A stretch of DNA of 64,000 bases from Brevibacterium sp. S111. GTDB taxonomy: Bacteria; Actinomycetota; Actinomycetes; Actinomycetales; Brevibacteriaceae. Where the stretch lies: NCBI RefSeq assembly GCF_004745075.1, contig NZ_RHFH01000011.1, positions 62,001-126,000 of the forward strand. The letters are read 5' to 3'. The notes below the pieces were generated by a model. It saw only the letters and a program-made list of their open reading frames with translations, had not been told where the DNA came from and did no database searches. Below, one piece after another: positions 47,830-57,041 of this stretch; positions within the stretch are counted from its first letter, which is position 1, and every line of letters begins with the position of its first letter. The position numbers were made by a program, and so were the translations under genes.

Positions 47830-48639
47830 TCAGAGCTTGTGGTTCGACGAACCGCCCAGCGGATTGTTTCCGTCGAGGGTCTCCGGAGCCAGGCTCGTGG
47901 AGTTCTCGAGGTCCCGCAGCTGATCGTTGAGGTAGCTCTTCAGACGTGTGCGGTACTGACGTTCGAAGTTCGACAGCTGGTCGATCGACCGCTCCAGCGT
48001 GGACTTCTGCGACTCGAGGGTCGACAGGGTCTCATCCCGCTTGGTCTCGGCCTTGCCGACGATATCGGCGGCTTCCTTCTCGGCGCCCTGGATGAGCTCG
48101 TCGCGCTTGCGCTCACCTTCGGCAACGTGCTCGTCGTGGACGCGCTGGGCCAGTGCGATGAGGCCGTGGGCATCTCCGTCGCCGCCGACTGCACCGAGGC
48201 CCGCGCCCGCTGCTCCACCGGCTGCGCCGGCAGCGACTGCGGGTGCAGCCGAGGACTCCTGCGGAGTCGGTGCGGCTTCCTTGACCACCGGAGCGGAGGT
48301 CTGAGCCGGGGCTTCTTCGACCGGTGCCGGAGCGGCAGGTGCTTCCTGGGGTGCCGGCGCCTCGGCCTGCTCCTCGGGAGCCGGAACCGCGGCAGGCATG
48401 GCCTGGGTAGCGTCGATGTCCTGCGCCGGAGCGGCGGAGGCGCCGCCGGCTTCGAGTTCCTTCACACGCTGTTCGGCGGTGGAGAGCTTCTGACGCAGTT
48501 CGTCGTTCTCCTGGTAGAGACGGCGGATCTCAACGACGACCTCATCAAGGAAATCGTCGACTTCATCCTGGTCGTACCCGTCGCGGAACTTCACATGCTG
48601 GAACCGCTTGTTTACTACGTCTTCAGGCGTGAGCGCCAT
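47830..48639 (-). CDS. wag31: DivIVA domain cell pole protein Wag31
   Basis: The protein is 269 aa. The N-terminal DivIVA membrane-binding and coiled-coil domain is MALTPEDVVNKRFQHVKFRD plus DQDEVDDFLDEVVVEIRRLY. An Ala/Pro/Glu-rich linker covers about residues 65-150, and a second coiled coil about 160-245 ends in NPLGGSSNHKL. It marks curved membrane at poles and directs polar wall growth. A GAAGGTGA ribosome site precedes the ATG. It is downstream of yggT but with a 337-bp gap, so it probably has its own promoter. Confidence 0.95.
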   Translation of the reverse strand: MALTPEDVVNKRFQHVKFRDGYDQDEVDDFLDEVVVEIRRLYQENDELRQKLSTAEQRVKELEAGGASAAPAQDIDATQAMPAAVPAPEEQAEAPAPQEAPAAPAPVEEAPAQTSAPVVKEAAPTPQESSAAPAVAAGAAGGAAGAGLGAVGGDGDAHGLIALAQRVHDEHVAEGERKRDELIQGAEKEAADIVGKAETKRDETLSTLESQKSTLERSIDQLSNFERQYRTRLKSYLNDQLRDLENSTSLAPETLDGNNPLGGSSNHKL

Positions 48640-48976
48640 GAGGTCACCTTCGGTCGATCTACAATCATTACGCTGCCGCCCGGAAGGACGGCTTCAACGT
48701 CACATTAGCGTAACACCTGCAGTTTTGTCGTGCAGTTAAGGCGTGTCACGCATTCGATGACGAACTTTTACCTATCCGAGGCTAACAAGGTCTCCACACG
48801 CTCGGCCAATTTCGGTGAGTATATTCACCATTTATCGACTATTGGGACAATCGAATCCCGATAGTCGCATTGCACTTCGTTGAGGCATTTCACGAGGCAC
48901 AATCAGCATTTCGGGCTATTCGCCGCAAACACCGGTCTCCGCTCTCCTGTGAGCGTGGGACCCTCCGCGCCGGGGA
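48640..48976. other. Intergenic gap between yggT and wag31
   Basis: This 337-bp gap is clearly lower in GC than its surroundings. It holds a 12-bp hairpin with one G-T pair at 48836-48847/48856-48867 (arms CGACTATTGGGA and TCCCGATAGTCG), which could terminate the yggT transcript. The wag31 promoter should lie near 48690-48760, where TACGCT and TAATGT hexamers occur. No gene is seen. Confidence 0.5.
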
Positions 48977-49276
48977 TCAGGCCGTGGTGTGCGAGAGGTT
49001 GAAGAACACCGAGGCGATGATCTGGATGCCGATGAGCAGAACGATGAAGCCGAGATCGAGCGAGATCTGCCCCAGCCGCAGTGGTGGGATGACCTTGCGC
49101 AGCAGCTTCAGCGGCGGGTCGGTGAGTGTGTAGACGATCTCCGCGAGGACGAGGAAGAAACCGGCCGGCTTCCAGTCACGGGAGAACACCTGGACCAGGT
49201 CGAGCACGACTCGGGCCAGGAGCACGTAGACATAGAGGCTCAGCGCAGTGCCGAGGATGTAGAAGATCATGGCCAC
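48977..49276 (-). CDS. YggT family membrane protein
   Basis: The protein is 99 aa with two membrane helices: about 5-25 (YILGTALSLYVYVLLARVVL) and 73-93 (LGFIVLLIGIQIIASVFF). Between them lies the conserved DPPLKLLRKVIPPLRLGQISLD motif. YggT/YlmG proteins accompany sepF and divIVA in Gram-positive division clusters; the molecular role is unclear. GTG at 49276 has GAGGGA upstream; ATG at 49270 is an alternative. It follows sepF by 94 bp. Confidence 0.9.
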   Translation of the reverse strand: MAMIFYILGTALSLYVYVLLARVVLDLVQVFSRDWKPAGFFLVLAEIVYTLTDPPLKLLRKVIPPLRLGQISLDLGFIVLLIGIQIIASVFFNLSHTTA

Positions 49277-49370
49277 GGGGGTCCCTCGCGCCTTTCGTTG
49301 GTGCTTGAGTGTCGGAGCCCCAGCCTAACGGCTCGAGCTGAAGAGGAGTTGAGAGAAGTTCCCGAACCGC

Positions 49371-49895
49371 TCAGCTCTGGTTGAAGAAGCTGGCCTGAGT
49401 GTCCGAATCGGCTTCGTTCTCGCCTGCGACCTCGATGTTCTCCGGGGTGAGCAGGAAGACCTTGTTCGTCACCCGTTCGATCGAACCGTGCAGACCGAAG
49501 ATGAGGCCGGCGGAGAAGTCGACGAGCCGCTTGGAGTTGTTCTCGTCCATCTCCGAGAGGTTCATGATCACCGGGGTGCCTTCGCGGAAGGCCGATCCGA
49601 TGACCATGGCATCGTTGTAGCTGCGCGGGTGGATGGTCCTGATGCGATTCATTGAGGTTCCTGGAGCCGGGGTGTCTACGGGACGAATCGGTGACGGGTG
49701 GATCGGCGTCACCGGAGCGGGGCTGCGATCCTCTGCCGTTTCGGGTTCTTCGTGCCGGTCGACGTCGTCGAAGGTTTCGATGACTTCGCGGTCCCGGTAT
49801 GCGGGTTCGCGACGCTCGGACTCATGGCGCTCGGTGGTCTCGTCCTCTTCTTCGACGAAACCCAGGTATTCCAGCGTCTTCTTGATTGCTGACAT
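49371..49895 (-). CDS. sepF: Cell division protein SepF
   Basis: The protein is 174 aa. An N-terminal amphipathic membrane anchor (MSAIKKTLEYLGFVEEED) and an acidic linker precede the DUF552 domain from about residue 85 (IHPRSYNDAMVIGSAFREG, then NLSEMDENNSKRLVDFSAGL). SepF tethers FtsZ to the membrane and is essential in actinobacteria lacking FtsA. GAGGAG lies 9 nt before the ATG. It is 78 bp after pgeF, with no yggS gene between. Confidence 0.95.
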   Translation of the reverse strand: MSAIKKTLEYLGFVEEEDETTERHESERREPAYRDREVIETFDDVDRHEEPETAEDRSPAPVTPIHPSPIRPVDTPAPGTSMNRIRTIHPRSYNDAMVIGSAFREGTPVIMNLSEMDENNSKRLVDFSAGLIFGLHGSIERVTNKVFLLTPENIEVAGENEADSDTQASFFNQS

Positions 49896-49973
49896 GTCTT
49901 AAGCTCCTCGGACTTCGGCACTTGCTCACCTGTGGCCCAAACTATCGCACGTGGGCATACGGAAGGGTGAGTC

Positions 49974-50732
49974 CTACGGGTGTGTCGTGGGGTTTTCTTC
50001 CTGCAGCCAGATGATCCCGGCGAACCGGCCCGTCCGCTGGTGCCTGCGATAGGAGAACAGATCTTCGGATTCCTTGGTGCAGGTGCGGGAGAAATGGTCG
50101 ATGGTCACGCCTTCCCGGCGCAGCTGTTCGGCGACCGCTCCGGCGACATCGAGAGCAGGGGTTCCCGTCACCGACACCGAGGCGGCCGTGGGCTCGATCT
50201 CGGCGACTTCGGTGCGCAGTTCGGCTGAGACCTCGTAGCAGCGAGGGCACACCGAGGGCCCGATGACGGCGTGGATCTGACCGGCTCCCGCGTCCCGCAT
50301 GCGCGCGATCGTGCCGGGCACGACTCCTGCGGCCATTCCCTGCCGGCCGGCGTGGATACCCGCGATGATCCCGGTCTCGGCATCGGCGAGCATGATCGGG
50401 GTGCAGTCGGCGACCATGATCGCCAGTCCGATGCCGCCGAGGTTCGTCATCTGCGCATCGGCTTCGACGGGAGCCTGCCGCAGTTCGGTCTCGGCGGCGA
50501 TGCTGTGCACCGTGGTGCCATGGACCTGGGAGACGAAGGACAGACGTTCGCCGCTCAGACCCAGAACCTGGGCCAGAGCGGCGCGGTTGGCTGCGACGAG
50601 TTCGTCATCATCGCCGACATGGCGGGCGAGGTTGAACGAGGCGAAGTCCCCGCTCGAGTACCCGCCGTGCCGGTCGGTGAAGGCGACGTGGGCGGTGCGC
50701 CTGCCGGGGATGACGAACCTCGAGCGCAGCAT
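49974..50732 (-). CDS. pgeF: Multicopper-oxidase-like/laccase domain protein PgeF (YfiH/YlmD)
   Basis: The protein is 252 aa. The zinc/nucleoside site residues are in SQVHGTTVHS (His), MVADCTPIMLAD (Cys) and AGIHAGRQGMAAGVV (His). Members of this family act as purine nucleoside phosphorylases or as peptidoglycan editing factor that removes misincorporated UDP-MurNAc-Ser. It starts 1 nt after the ftsZ stop, so it is the distal gene of the dcw operon. The specific activity here is inferred from the family and from context. Confidence 0.92.
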   Translation of the reverse strand: MLRSRFVIPGRRTAHVAFTDRHGGYSSGDFASFNLARHVGDDDELVAANRAALAQVLGLSGERLSFVSQVHGTTVHSIAAETELRQAPVEADAQMTNLGGIGLAIMVADCTPIMLADAETGIIAGIHAGRQGMAAGVVPGTIARMRDAGAGQIHAVIGPSVCPRCYEVSAELRTEVAEIEPTAASVSVTGTPALDVAGAVAEQLRREGVTIDHFSRTCTKESEDLFSYRRHQRTGRFAGIIWLQEENPTTHP

Positions 50733-50733
50733 G

Positions 50734-51918
50734 TTACTTGAGGAAGTCCGGGATATCGAGGTCGTTGTCGACGTTCGAGCTGCTGCGTTCGTTGGGCAGC
50801 GTCGCCGGAATCTGGTGGTCCTCGCTGCGGCGAGCCGGCTGAGTCTCCGTGGCTTCGGCTTCCTCGGCCTCCGGCTCGGAGATCACGGGTGATTCGTTCT
50901 CGGTCTCCGCCGGGGCGGCGGCCGGGATGGAGGCCGGGACCGCTTCGGCACCCGCGGTTTCGGCGTTCGGGGAGGTGTTGTCGAAGCCGGCGGCGATGAC
51001 GGTCACGCGGCATTCGTCGCCGATGTTGTCGTCGATCACGGCGCCGAAGATGATGTTCGCTTCGGGGTGGGCCGCTTCCTGGACCAGTCGCGCTGCCTCG
51101 TTGACTTCGAAGAGACCGAGGTCGCCGCCGCCGGTGATGCAGAAGAGCACGCCGTGGGCTCCGTCGATGCTGGCTTCCAGCAGCGGGGAGGCGATGGCGG
51201 ATTCGGCGGCCTGCACGGCGCGGTCGTCTCCGGTGGCCGCACCGATGCCCATGAGCGCGGTGCCGGCATCCTGCATGACGGACTTCACGTCGGCGAAGTC
51301 GAGGTTGATCAGGCCCGGGACCGAGATGAGGTCGGTGATGCCCTGGACACCGGAGCGCAGGACTTCATCGGCCGAGCGGAAGGCTTCGACGACGGAGACG
51401 CTGCGATCGGAGATCGACAGCAGTCGGTCGTTGGGAATGACGATGAGGGTGTCGACCTCTTCGCGCAGAGCGGCGATGCCGGCTTCGGCCTGCGCGGAAC
51501 GACGGCGCCCCTCGAAGGTGAACGGGCGGGTGACGACGCCGATGGTCAGGGCGCCGAGCGAACGGGCCACTCGAGCGACGACGGGGGCCGCACCGGTTCC
51601 CGTGCCGCCGCCTTCGCCGGCGGTGACGAAGACCATGTCGGCGCCCTCGAGGGCATCGCGGATGGCCTCTTCGGACGAGTCGGCGGCCTTGCGTCCGATC
51701 TCCGGATCGGCTCCGGCGCCGAGGCCGCGGGTCTGGTCACGGCCGATCTCCAGCTTCACATCCGCGTCGGAGAGGACGAGAGCCTGGGCATCGGTGTTGA
51801 TTGCGATGAACTCCACGCCGCGCAGGCCGACGTCGATCATCCTCTGCACAGCGTTGACACCGCCGCCGCCGGTTCCGGCAACCTTGATATCCGCTCCGGA
51901 TTGTGGGAATTCAGCCAA
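50734..51918 (-). CDS. ftsZ: Cell division GTPase FtsZ
   Basis: The protein is 394 aa with TTG at 51918. The GTP-binding G-box is [20 protein letters not shown], and the T7 catalytic loop is [20 protein letters not shown]. The N-terminal loop reads [17 protein letters not shown], less usual than the common KVxGxGGGGxNAV with Ile/Val before the first Gly. The C-terminal tail has [10 protein letters not shown], the peptide that binds SepF. TTG is preferred because GACGAGGAACC precedes it; a TTG at 51936 would add six residues. The 227-bp gap upstream should hold an additional ftsZ promoter. Confidence 0.96.
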   Translation of the reverse strand: MAEFPQSGADIKVAGTGGGGVNAVQRMIDVGLRGVEFIAINTDAQALVLSDADVKLEIGRDQTRGLGAGADPEIGRKAADSSEEAIRDALEGADMVFVTAGEGGGTGTGAAPVVARVARSLGALTIGVVTRPFTFEGRRRSAQAEAGIAALREEVDTLIVIPNDRLLSISDRSVSVVEAFRSADEVLRSGVQGITDLISVPGLINLDFADVKSVMQDAGTALMGIGAATGDDRAVQAAESAIASPLLEASIDGAHGVLFCITGGGDLGLFEVNEAARLVQEAAHPEANIIFGAVIDDNIGDECRVTVIAAGFDNTSPNAETAGAEAVPASIPAAAPAETENESPVISEPEAEEAEATETQPARRSEDHQIPATLPNERSSSNVDNDLDIPDFLK

Positions 51919-52145
51919 GTCGGTTCCTCGTCTCAAGCGCTTCAGTCACGCAGGGTCTGCGTGCGCATTCGGTCTGTGTTCTCTGCCCTGAGGCTATTGG
52001 GCGGGGCAACATCACTGCAACCATTCTCCCCGGAGTGTCGGGCTTCGGCCAAACTTCCCACCCGGTGTGTCGGAGCCAAACAGCGGCAATCGTCGGCGAT
52101 TCGTGCCGCGGCGCAGACGTGGGCGTCTCCCACGCGAGAACTGCC

Positions 52146-52901
52146 TCAGTTCGTCACGGGCACCGAAGGCACGGAGACGTCGATCTCGGTGCGGCCCTCG
52201 GCGGCCAGCTGTGCGGCTGTGCGCACCTTGAGGCTGGCGTTGGAGGAATCGCCGAGGACGACCGTGGCATGGTCGTCGCCGGTGTCGAGTTCGGCTTGGA
52301 GACTGTTCGCGTCCTTCGCCTCGATGGTCGTCAGCTGGCCGCGCAGCTCGGGCCGCAGGTGGCCGAGGAAGCGGATGACTGCGGAGACCGTCGACTTGTC
52401 GGGTTCGGCTCCGGAGTCTCCGAGCACCGTGAGCTTCTTCGGCGCTTTGTCCACGACGCCGAGGTCGACGGCCGCGGCGTCGTAGAGGCGATAGCCCGAG
52501 GAGCCTTCGATCGCAAGCACGGGAGTCCGGTCGGTGATCGTGATCTGCAGCGACCGGGGCCCGGCGTAGCGGACCGCGGCCTCTTGGGCCTTCGGGAACT
52601 TCTTGAGCACGGACTTCTCCACCGTCCCGGGACGCACCTGAGGCAGTGGGGTGCCGCCTTCCCCATCGAGGACGAAGGAGCTCACCGAGGCGTGGTCGAC
52701 GAGTTCGCTGCCTTTCACGTTCACCTTCTGCAGGGCCAGCAGCGGTGAGAACCATGCGATGGCGGCGACGGCGAGCACACCGAGGACGAGGCCGATGGCG
52801 ATGAGGCGTCTGCGCCACAGCTGCCGGCGGCGGGCCCGGATGACCCCGGTGAGGTCCGCGGTGGAGTTCTCACCGGCGCGGGCTGGGGGAAGCGGCACCA
52901 T
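52146..52901 (-). CDS. ftsQ: Cell division protein FtsQ
   Basis: The protein is 251 aa. A short basic cytoplasmic N-terminus (RARRRQLWRRR) leads into one membrane helix at about residues 33-53. The POTRA domain starts at LQKVNVKGSELVDHASV, and the FtsQ/DivIB beta domain follows to the C-terminus. It is part of the FtsQLB divisome complex. It follows murC by 5 nt. A small 6-bp hairpin lies 12 nt after its stop. Confidence 0.93.
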   Translation of the reverse strand: MVPLPPARAGENSTADLTGVIRARRRQLWRRRLIAIGLVLGVLAVAAIAWFSPLLALQKVNVKGSELVDHASVSSFVLDGEGGTPLPQVRPGTVEKSVLKKFPKAQEAAVRYAGPRSLQITITDRTPVLAIEGSSGYRLYDAAAVDLGVVDKAPKKLTVLGDSGAEPDKSTVSAVIRFLGHLRPELRGQLTTIEAKDANSLQAELDTGDDHATVVLGDSSNASLKVRTAAQLAAEGRTEIDVSVPSVPVTN

Positions 52902-52906
52902 CGGTC

Positions 52907-54307
52907 TCAGCTCTCCAGTGCGCTCAGCAGCTCGGGCCCGAGGATCGTCACATCCCCGGCGCCGAGAGTGAGCACGAGGTCGCCGGGACGCACGCGCTCG
53001 GCGACGAAGGGAACCGCCGCGGCGAAGGACTCTTCGAAGGTGACGTGATCGTGCGGGACCCGATCGGCGATGAGGGCGCCGGTGACACCGGGAACCGGGT
53101 CTTCGCGGGCGGGGAAGACGTCGAGCACGACGACTTCGTCGGCCAGGCCCAGAGCTCGACCGAACTCCTCCCGGAACTCCATGGTCCTCGAATACAGGTG
53201 GGGTTGGAAGATCGCCCAGACGCGTCCGCCGTCGGTGACGACTCCGCGGGCGGCGTTGAGAACGGCCCGCAGCTCTGTCGGGTGATGGGCGTAGTCGTCG
53301 ATGACGCGCACTCCGGCGGCGATCCCGCGCTCTTCGAAGCGGCGGCGTGTGCCTCCGTATTCGGCCAGGCCCGTCGCCGCACGGTCGACATCCGCGCCGA
53401 GGCAGTGCGCCACGGCGATCGCGGCAGTGGCGTTGAGCGCGTTGTGCAGTCCCGGCTGCCGCAGTTCGACGCTCAGAGGTGTCTCGCGTCCGGGCAGGTC
53501 GAGGTCGAAGCGTGAGCCGATCCCGGAGTCGAGGTTGTTCAGCAGGACGTCGGCGTCGTCTCCCGTGCCGTAGAACACGACCTCGGCGCCTTGGGCTCGG
53601 GCCGCCGTGGCCACGTCGTGGGATCCGGCATCGTCGGCGCAGGCGATGATGGTGCCGCCGCGGGACTGGATGCCGTTGCAGAATTCGATGAACGCCTCGC
53701 GGACCTTCTCCGATGTCCCGTAGTGGTCGAGGTGGTCGGCTTCGACGTTCGTGAGGATGCCGATGGTCGGTTCGTAGAGGAGGAAGGATCCGTCGGATTC
53801 GTCCGCCTCGGCGACGAAGACATCACCGGTGCCCAGGTGCGCGTTCGTGCCCGTCGTCGACAGCACTCCCCCAATGACGAACGAGGGGTCGATGCCGCAG
53901 GCCTGCAGGGCCACGGTCGCCATCGAGGTCGTCGTGGTCTTTCCGTGGGTGCCGGCCACGGCCACGGCGCGTTTGTCGACCATGAGCGAAGCGAGGGCAC
54001 CGGAACGGTGGAGGATGCGCAGTCCCCGGCGCTGCGCCTCGACGAGTTCGGGGTTGTCCTTGCGGATGGCGGAGGAGATGACGAGGGTATCGGCGTCGCC
54101 GAGGTTGTCCGCCGAATGTCCGATCGTCACGGTGGCGCCGAGGGTTCGCAGAACGTCGACGACGTTGGATTCCTTCGCGTCCGATCCCGAGACGTCGACT
54201 CCGTTCATGACCATGATCCGGGCGATTCCGGACATTCCCGATCCGCCGATGCCGATGAAGTGGACGGCACCGAGTTCGGTGACGGGGACGATATTCGCTT
54301 GGGACAT
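52907..54307 (-). CDS. murC: UDP-N-acetylmuramate--L-alanine ligase
   Basis: The protein is 466 aa. The N-terminal UDP-binding loop is HFIGIGGSGMSGIARIM, the ATP P-loop AVAGTHGKTTTTSM, and the family motif IDDYAHHPTELRAVL. MurC adds the first peptide residue, L-Ala, to UDP-MurNAc. It starts 2 nt after the murG stop. All family motifs are intact. Confidence 0.97.
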   Translation of the reverse strand: MSQANIVPVTELGAVHFIGIGGSGMSGIARIMVMNGVDVSGSDAKESNVVDVLRTLGATVTIGHSADNLGDADTLVISSAIRKDNPELVEAQRRGLRILHRSGALASLMVDKRAVAVAGTHGKTTTTSMATVALQACGIDPSFVIGGVLSTTGTNAHLGTGDVFVAEADESDGSFLLYEPTIGILTNVEADHLDHYGTSEKVREAFIEFCNGIQSRGGTIIACADDAGSHDVATAARAQGAEVVFYGTGDDADVLLNNLDSGIGSRFDLDLPGRETPLSVELRQPGLHNALNATAAIAVAHCLGADVDRAATGLAEYGGTRRRFEERGIAAGVRVIDDYAHHPTELRAVLNAARGVVTDGGRVWAIFQPHLYSRTMEFREEFGRALGLADEVVVLDVFPAREDPVPGVTGALIADRVPHDHVTFEESFAAAVPFVAERVRPGDLVLTLGAGDVTILGPELLSALES

Positions 54308-54309
54308 GT

Positions 54310-55410
54310 TCAGCCTTCCAACGCGCGGGTGACGATGCCGGCCATTCGGGCTGCGGCGTCGGTGGGATAGTTCAGTGCAGAAGCGGCGCGGCTCATCTCC
54401 TCCAGCCTCGGCCGGTCGCCGAGCAGCGGCAGGATGGTCTCGGTGACCGTCGCAGCGGAGAATTCGGCGTTGTCGACCATGAGCGAAGCTCCGGCCTCGA
54501 CGCTGCCGGCCGCGTTCAGTCGCTGTTCGCCGTTGCCGATGGCCAACGGCACGTAGAGGGCGGGCACGCCGACGACGGTCGTCTCGGAGACGGTGGCGGC
54601 TCCGGATCGGGCGACGAGGAGATCGGCCACGGAGTAGGCCCGGTGCATGCCGTCGACATAGTCGACGACATGGTAGTCGGGCAGCTGAGCGGTGGCGGCC
54701 CGCAGCTCCTCACCTTTTCCGGCTCCGGTGATGTGGAGGACCTGGACGCCTGCCTCCTGGCAGGCATCGGCGGAGGCGAGGAAGGCTGCGTTGATCTTCT
54801 GTGCGCCCGAGGACCCGCCGGTGACGACGAGCACGGGAGCGTCGTCACGCAGCCCCAGGTCGGCGCGGTGAGCGGCCCGCTGGTCGGCATTGCTGCGGTC
54901 GAGCGCGGTGATCTCCGCGGGCATCGGCATGCCCACGAGCGTCGAGTTGCGCAGCTGCGTGTCCGGGAAGGTGATGCCCACCCGCCCGGCGGTCGTCAGT
55001 CGCGCGCCGAGGCGGTTGGCCATTCCGGGTTTCGCATTGGCTTCGTGGACGATGAGCGGAATCTTCGCCTGCTTCGCGGCGAGGAATGCCGGCGGGCAGA
55101 CGTAGCCGCCGACACCGACGACGGCGGAGACGTTCCGGGAGGTGATGATCTTCCTGACCGCGGAGATGTTTCCGGCGAAGCGCCCGGGGAACCCCAACAG
55201 GGACGGACTGATCGACCGGGGCATGGGCACCTTGTCGATGGTGAGCAGTTCGAAGCCGGCGCGGGGCACGAGCTCGGCTTCGAGTCCGTCGGGGGTGCCC
55301 AGGGCGATGATGTCCCAGTCCGGGTGCTTCTCACGCAGTTCCCGGCCGATCGCCAGCATCGGCGAGATATGGCCGGTGGTGCCTCCACCGGCCAGGAGGA
55401 TACTCGTCAT
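54310..55410 (-). CDS. murG: UDP-GlcNAc:undecaprenyl-PP-MurNAc-pentapeptide transferase
   Basis: The protein is 366 aa. The N-terminal lipid I site is ILLAGGGTTGHISPMLAIGR, and the donor-binding loops are VTGGSSGAQKIN and RSGAATVSETTVVGVPALYV. It converts lipid I to lipid II on the inner face of the membrane. ATG at 55410 follows the ftsW stop by 1 nt; the open frame further upstream runs through ftsW in another frame and is not real. Confidence 0.97.
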   Translation of the reverse strand: MTSILLAGGGTTGHISPMLAIGRELREKHPDWDIIALGTPDGLEAELVPRAGFELLTIDKVPMPRSISPSLLGFPGRFAGNISAVRKIITSRNVSAVVGVGGYVCPPAFLAAKQAKIPLIVHEANAKPGMANRLGARLTTAGRVGITFPDTQLRNSTLVGMPMPAEITALDRSNADQRAAHRADLGLRDDAPVLVVTGGSSGAQKINAAFLASADACQEAGVQVLHITGAGKGEELRAATAQLPDYHVVDYVDGMHRAYSVADLLVARSGAATVSETTVVGVPALYVPLAIGNGEQRLNAAGSVEAGASLMVDNAEFSAATVTETILPLLGDRPRLEEMSRAASALNYPTDAAARMAGIVTRALEG

Positions 55411-55411
55411 C

Positions 55412-57040
55412 TCATTTCCTTCTCTTGCGGGCGAGCACGGCGAACGATGATCGCATGCGATCTCTGTGGACGATGATGGCTTCTTCGGCTCCGGGTTCCG
55501 TGCGGGCGAACGACAGGAGCACGCCGATGGCCAGGAGGGAGGCGATGATCGACGAACCTCCGTAGGACACGAAGGGCAGGGGCAGGCCGATGACGGGCAG
55601 CAGTCCGGTGACGACACCGATGTTGATCGCGGCCTGTCCGATGATGAGGGCGAAGAAGCCGGCAGTGGCGACCTGGACCATGAGGTTGTCCGAGCGCAGG
55701 ATCACCCGGACCATCCCGTAGCCGAGGACGGCGAAGACGAAGACGACGACGAGCGAGCCGACGAGGCCGAGCTCCTCGCCGATGATGGCGAAGATGAAGT
55801 CGTTGTGGGCTTCGGGCAGCCAGGACCACTTCTCGCGGCTGGCGCCCAGTCCGACGCCGAACCAGCCTCCGGAGGCCAGGGAGAACAGGCCGTGGTTGGA
55901 CTGCCACGCTTGGCCCATCGTGTCGGCGGCGGTCTGGTCGGCGTGGCCGGTGAGCATCGCCTTGATGCGGTTGAGGCGGTTCTCCGACGTGAGGACGAAG
56001 AAGACGACTGCGGCGGCGAGGATGCTGCCGAGCAGAAGGAAGTACTTGATCGGGAAACCGCCGATGAACAGGCACACCACAGCCATAGCGATGAAGACGA
56101 GGCCGGTCCCGAGGTCGTTGCCGCCGACGACGAGGCCGACGGCGGCGAGCACACCGGGTACGACGGGGACCATGGCGTGGCCGAAGGTGGTGAGCCTGCC
56201 GAACTTCTGGGCGAGCGTGAAACCGAGCCACAGGGCCAAGGCGACCTTGAGGAATTCTGAGGGTTGGATCTGGAATCCGCCGAGGCCGATCCAGTTCGCA
56301 TTGCCCTTCGCGGACTTGCCGAGGCCGGGCACGTAGACCGCCGCCTGCATGGCGAGGCCGACGAGCATCGCCGGCCAGGCGAGCCTGCGCCATACGCTCA
56401 GGGGCATGAAGCTGGCGACGACCATGAGGGCGAGGCCGACGCCGGCGAACAGTGCCTGCTTGTTGAAATAGGCGAAGGAGGAGCCCGCTCCCCCGGCATA
56501 GGAGGTGATCGACGAAGCCGAGAGCACCATGACGAGTCCGAGGCCGGTGAGGGCGAGCACGGACACGAGGATGATGTAGTAGGTCGTCAGCGGGTAGGCG
56601 GAGAAACGCGAATAGTCCTCACGCAGGGCCGTCCAGACCCTTTTGACCACCGAGGGATTCTTCGCCGATGGCTTCTTCCCAGCGCCTGTCTGTCTGCTCT
56701 CAGCGGAGGCGGCGGACTTCTTCGCACCGGTTGCCTTGGCCGAGGGCTGAGCCGAGGTTCTCGCCGAGGCGGCCCGCTTCGTCGATTTCGCGGCCGACTT
56801 GGGCGCGGTGGTCTTCCGTCCCGTGGTTGTCCGCCCGGCGGTCTTCCGCCCCGAGGTCTTCGCGGGGGCGGTTCGAGGTGCGGCAGTCTTCGTCGCCGCT
56901 GGCGCAGATGCCGACGTGGTCGACCTCGCTGGCGCAGATGCCGACGTGGTCGACCTCGCTGGCGCAGATGCCGACGTGGTCGTCTTCGCGAGCTTCCGGC
57001 GACGGCGTTCATCCGCCTTCGCGGTGGTCTGCCGGCCCAT
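55412..57040 (-). CDS. ftsW: Peptidoglycan glycosyltransferase FtsW with repeat-bearing basic N-terminal tail
   Basis: The protein is 542 aa. The first about 130 residues are cytoplasmic, rich in Ala, Thr, Lys, Arg and Ser, and include three tandem copies of TTSASAPARS (residues 21-50) plus KTAGRTTTGRKTTAPKSA. The SEDS core starts near residue 150 with ten membrane helices. The catalytic region has ANWIGLGGFQIQPSEFLKVA, and GLPLPFVSYGGSSIIA is the C-terminal signature. It polymerises lipid II at the septum with FtsI. ATG 1 nt after the murD stop. Most FtsW proteins lack such a long tail. Confidence 0.95.
   Translation of the reverse strand: MGRQTTAKADERRRRKLAKTTTSASAPARSTTSASAPARSTTSASAPAATKTAAPRTAPAKTSGRKTAGRTTTGRKTTAPKSAAKSTKRAASARTSAQPSAKATGAKKSAASAESRQTGAGKKPSAKNPSVVKRVWTALREDYSRFSAYPLTTYYIILVSVLALTGLGLVMVLSASSITSYAGGAGSSFAYFNKQALFAGVGLALMVVASFMPLSVWRRLAWPAMLVGLAMQAAVYVPGLGKSAKGNANWIGLGGFQIQPSEFLKVALALWLGFTLAQKFGRLTTFGHAMVPVVPGVLAAVGLVVGGNDLGTGLVFIAMAVVCLFIGGFPIKYFLLLGSILAAAVVFFVLTSENRLNRIKAMLTGHADQTAADTMGQAWQSNHGLFSLASGGWFGVGLGASREKWSWLPEAHNDFIFAIIGEELGLVGSLVVVFVFAVLGYGMVRVILRSDNLMVQVATAGFFALIIGQAAINIGVVTGLLPVIGLPLPFVSYGGSSIIASLLAIGVLLSFARTEPGAEEAIIVHRDRMRSSFAVLARKRRK
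56898..56987. repeat. Three tandem 30-bp repeats inside ftsW
   Basis: Copies start at 56898, 56928 and 56958. The first two are identical and the third differs only near its end. They encode the ten-residue unit TTSASAPARS in the FtsW tail. The perfect DNA identity points to recent expansion. Confidence 0.9.
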
Positions 57041-57041
57041 C

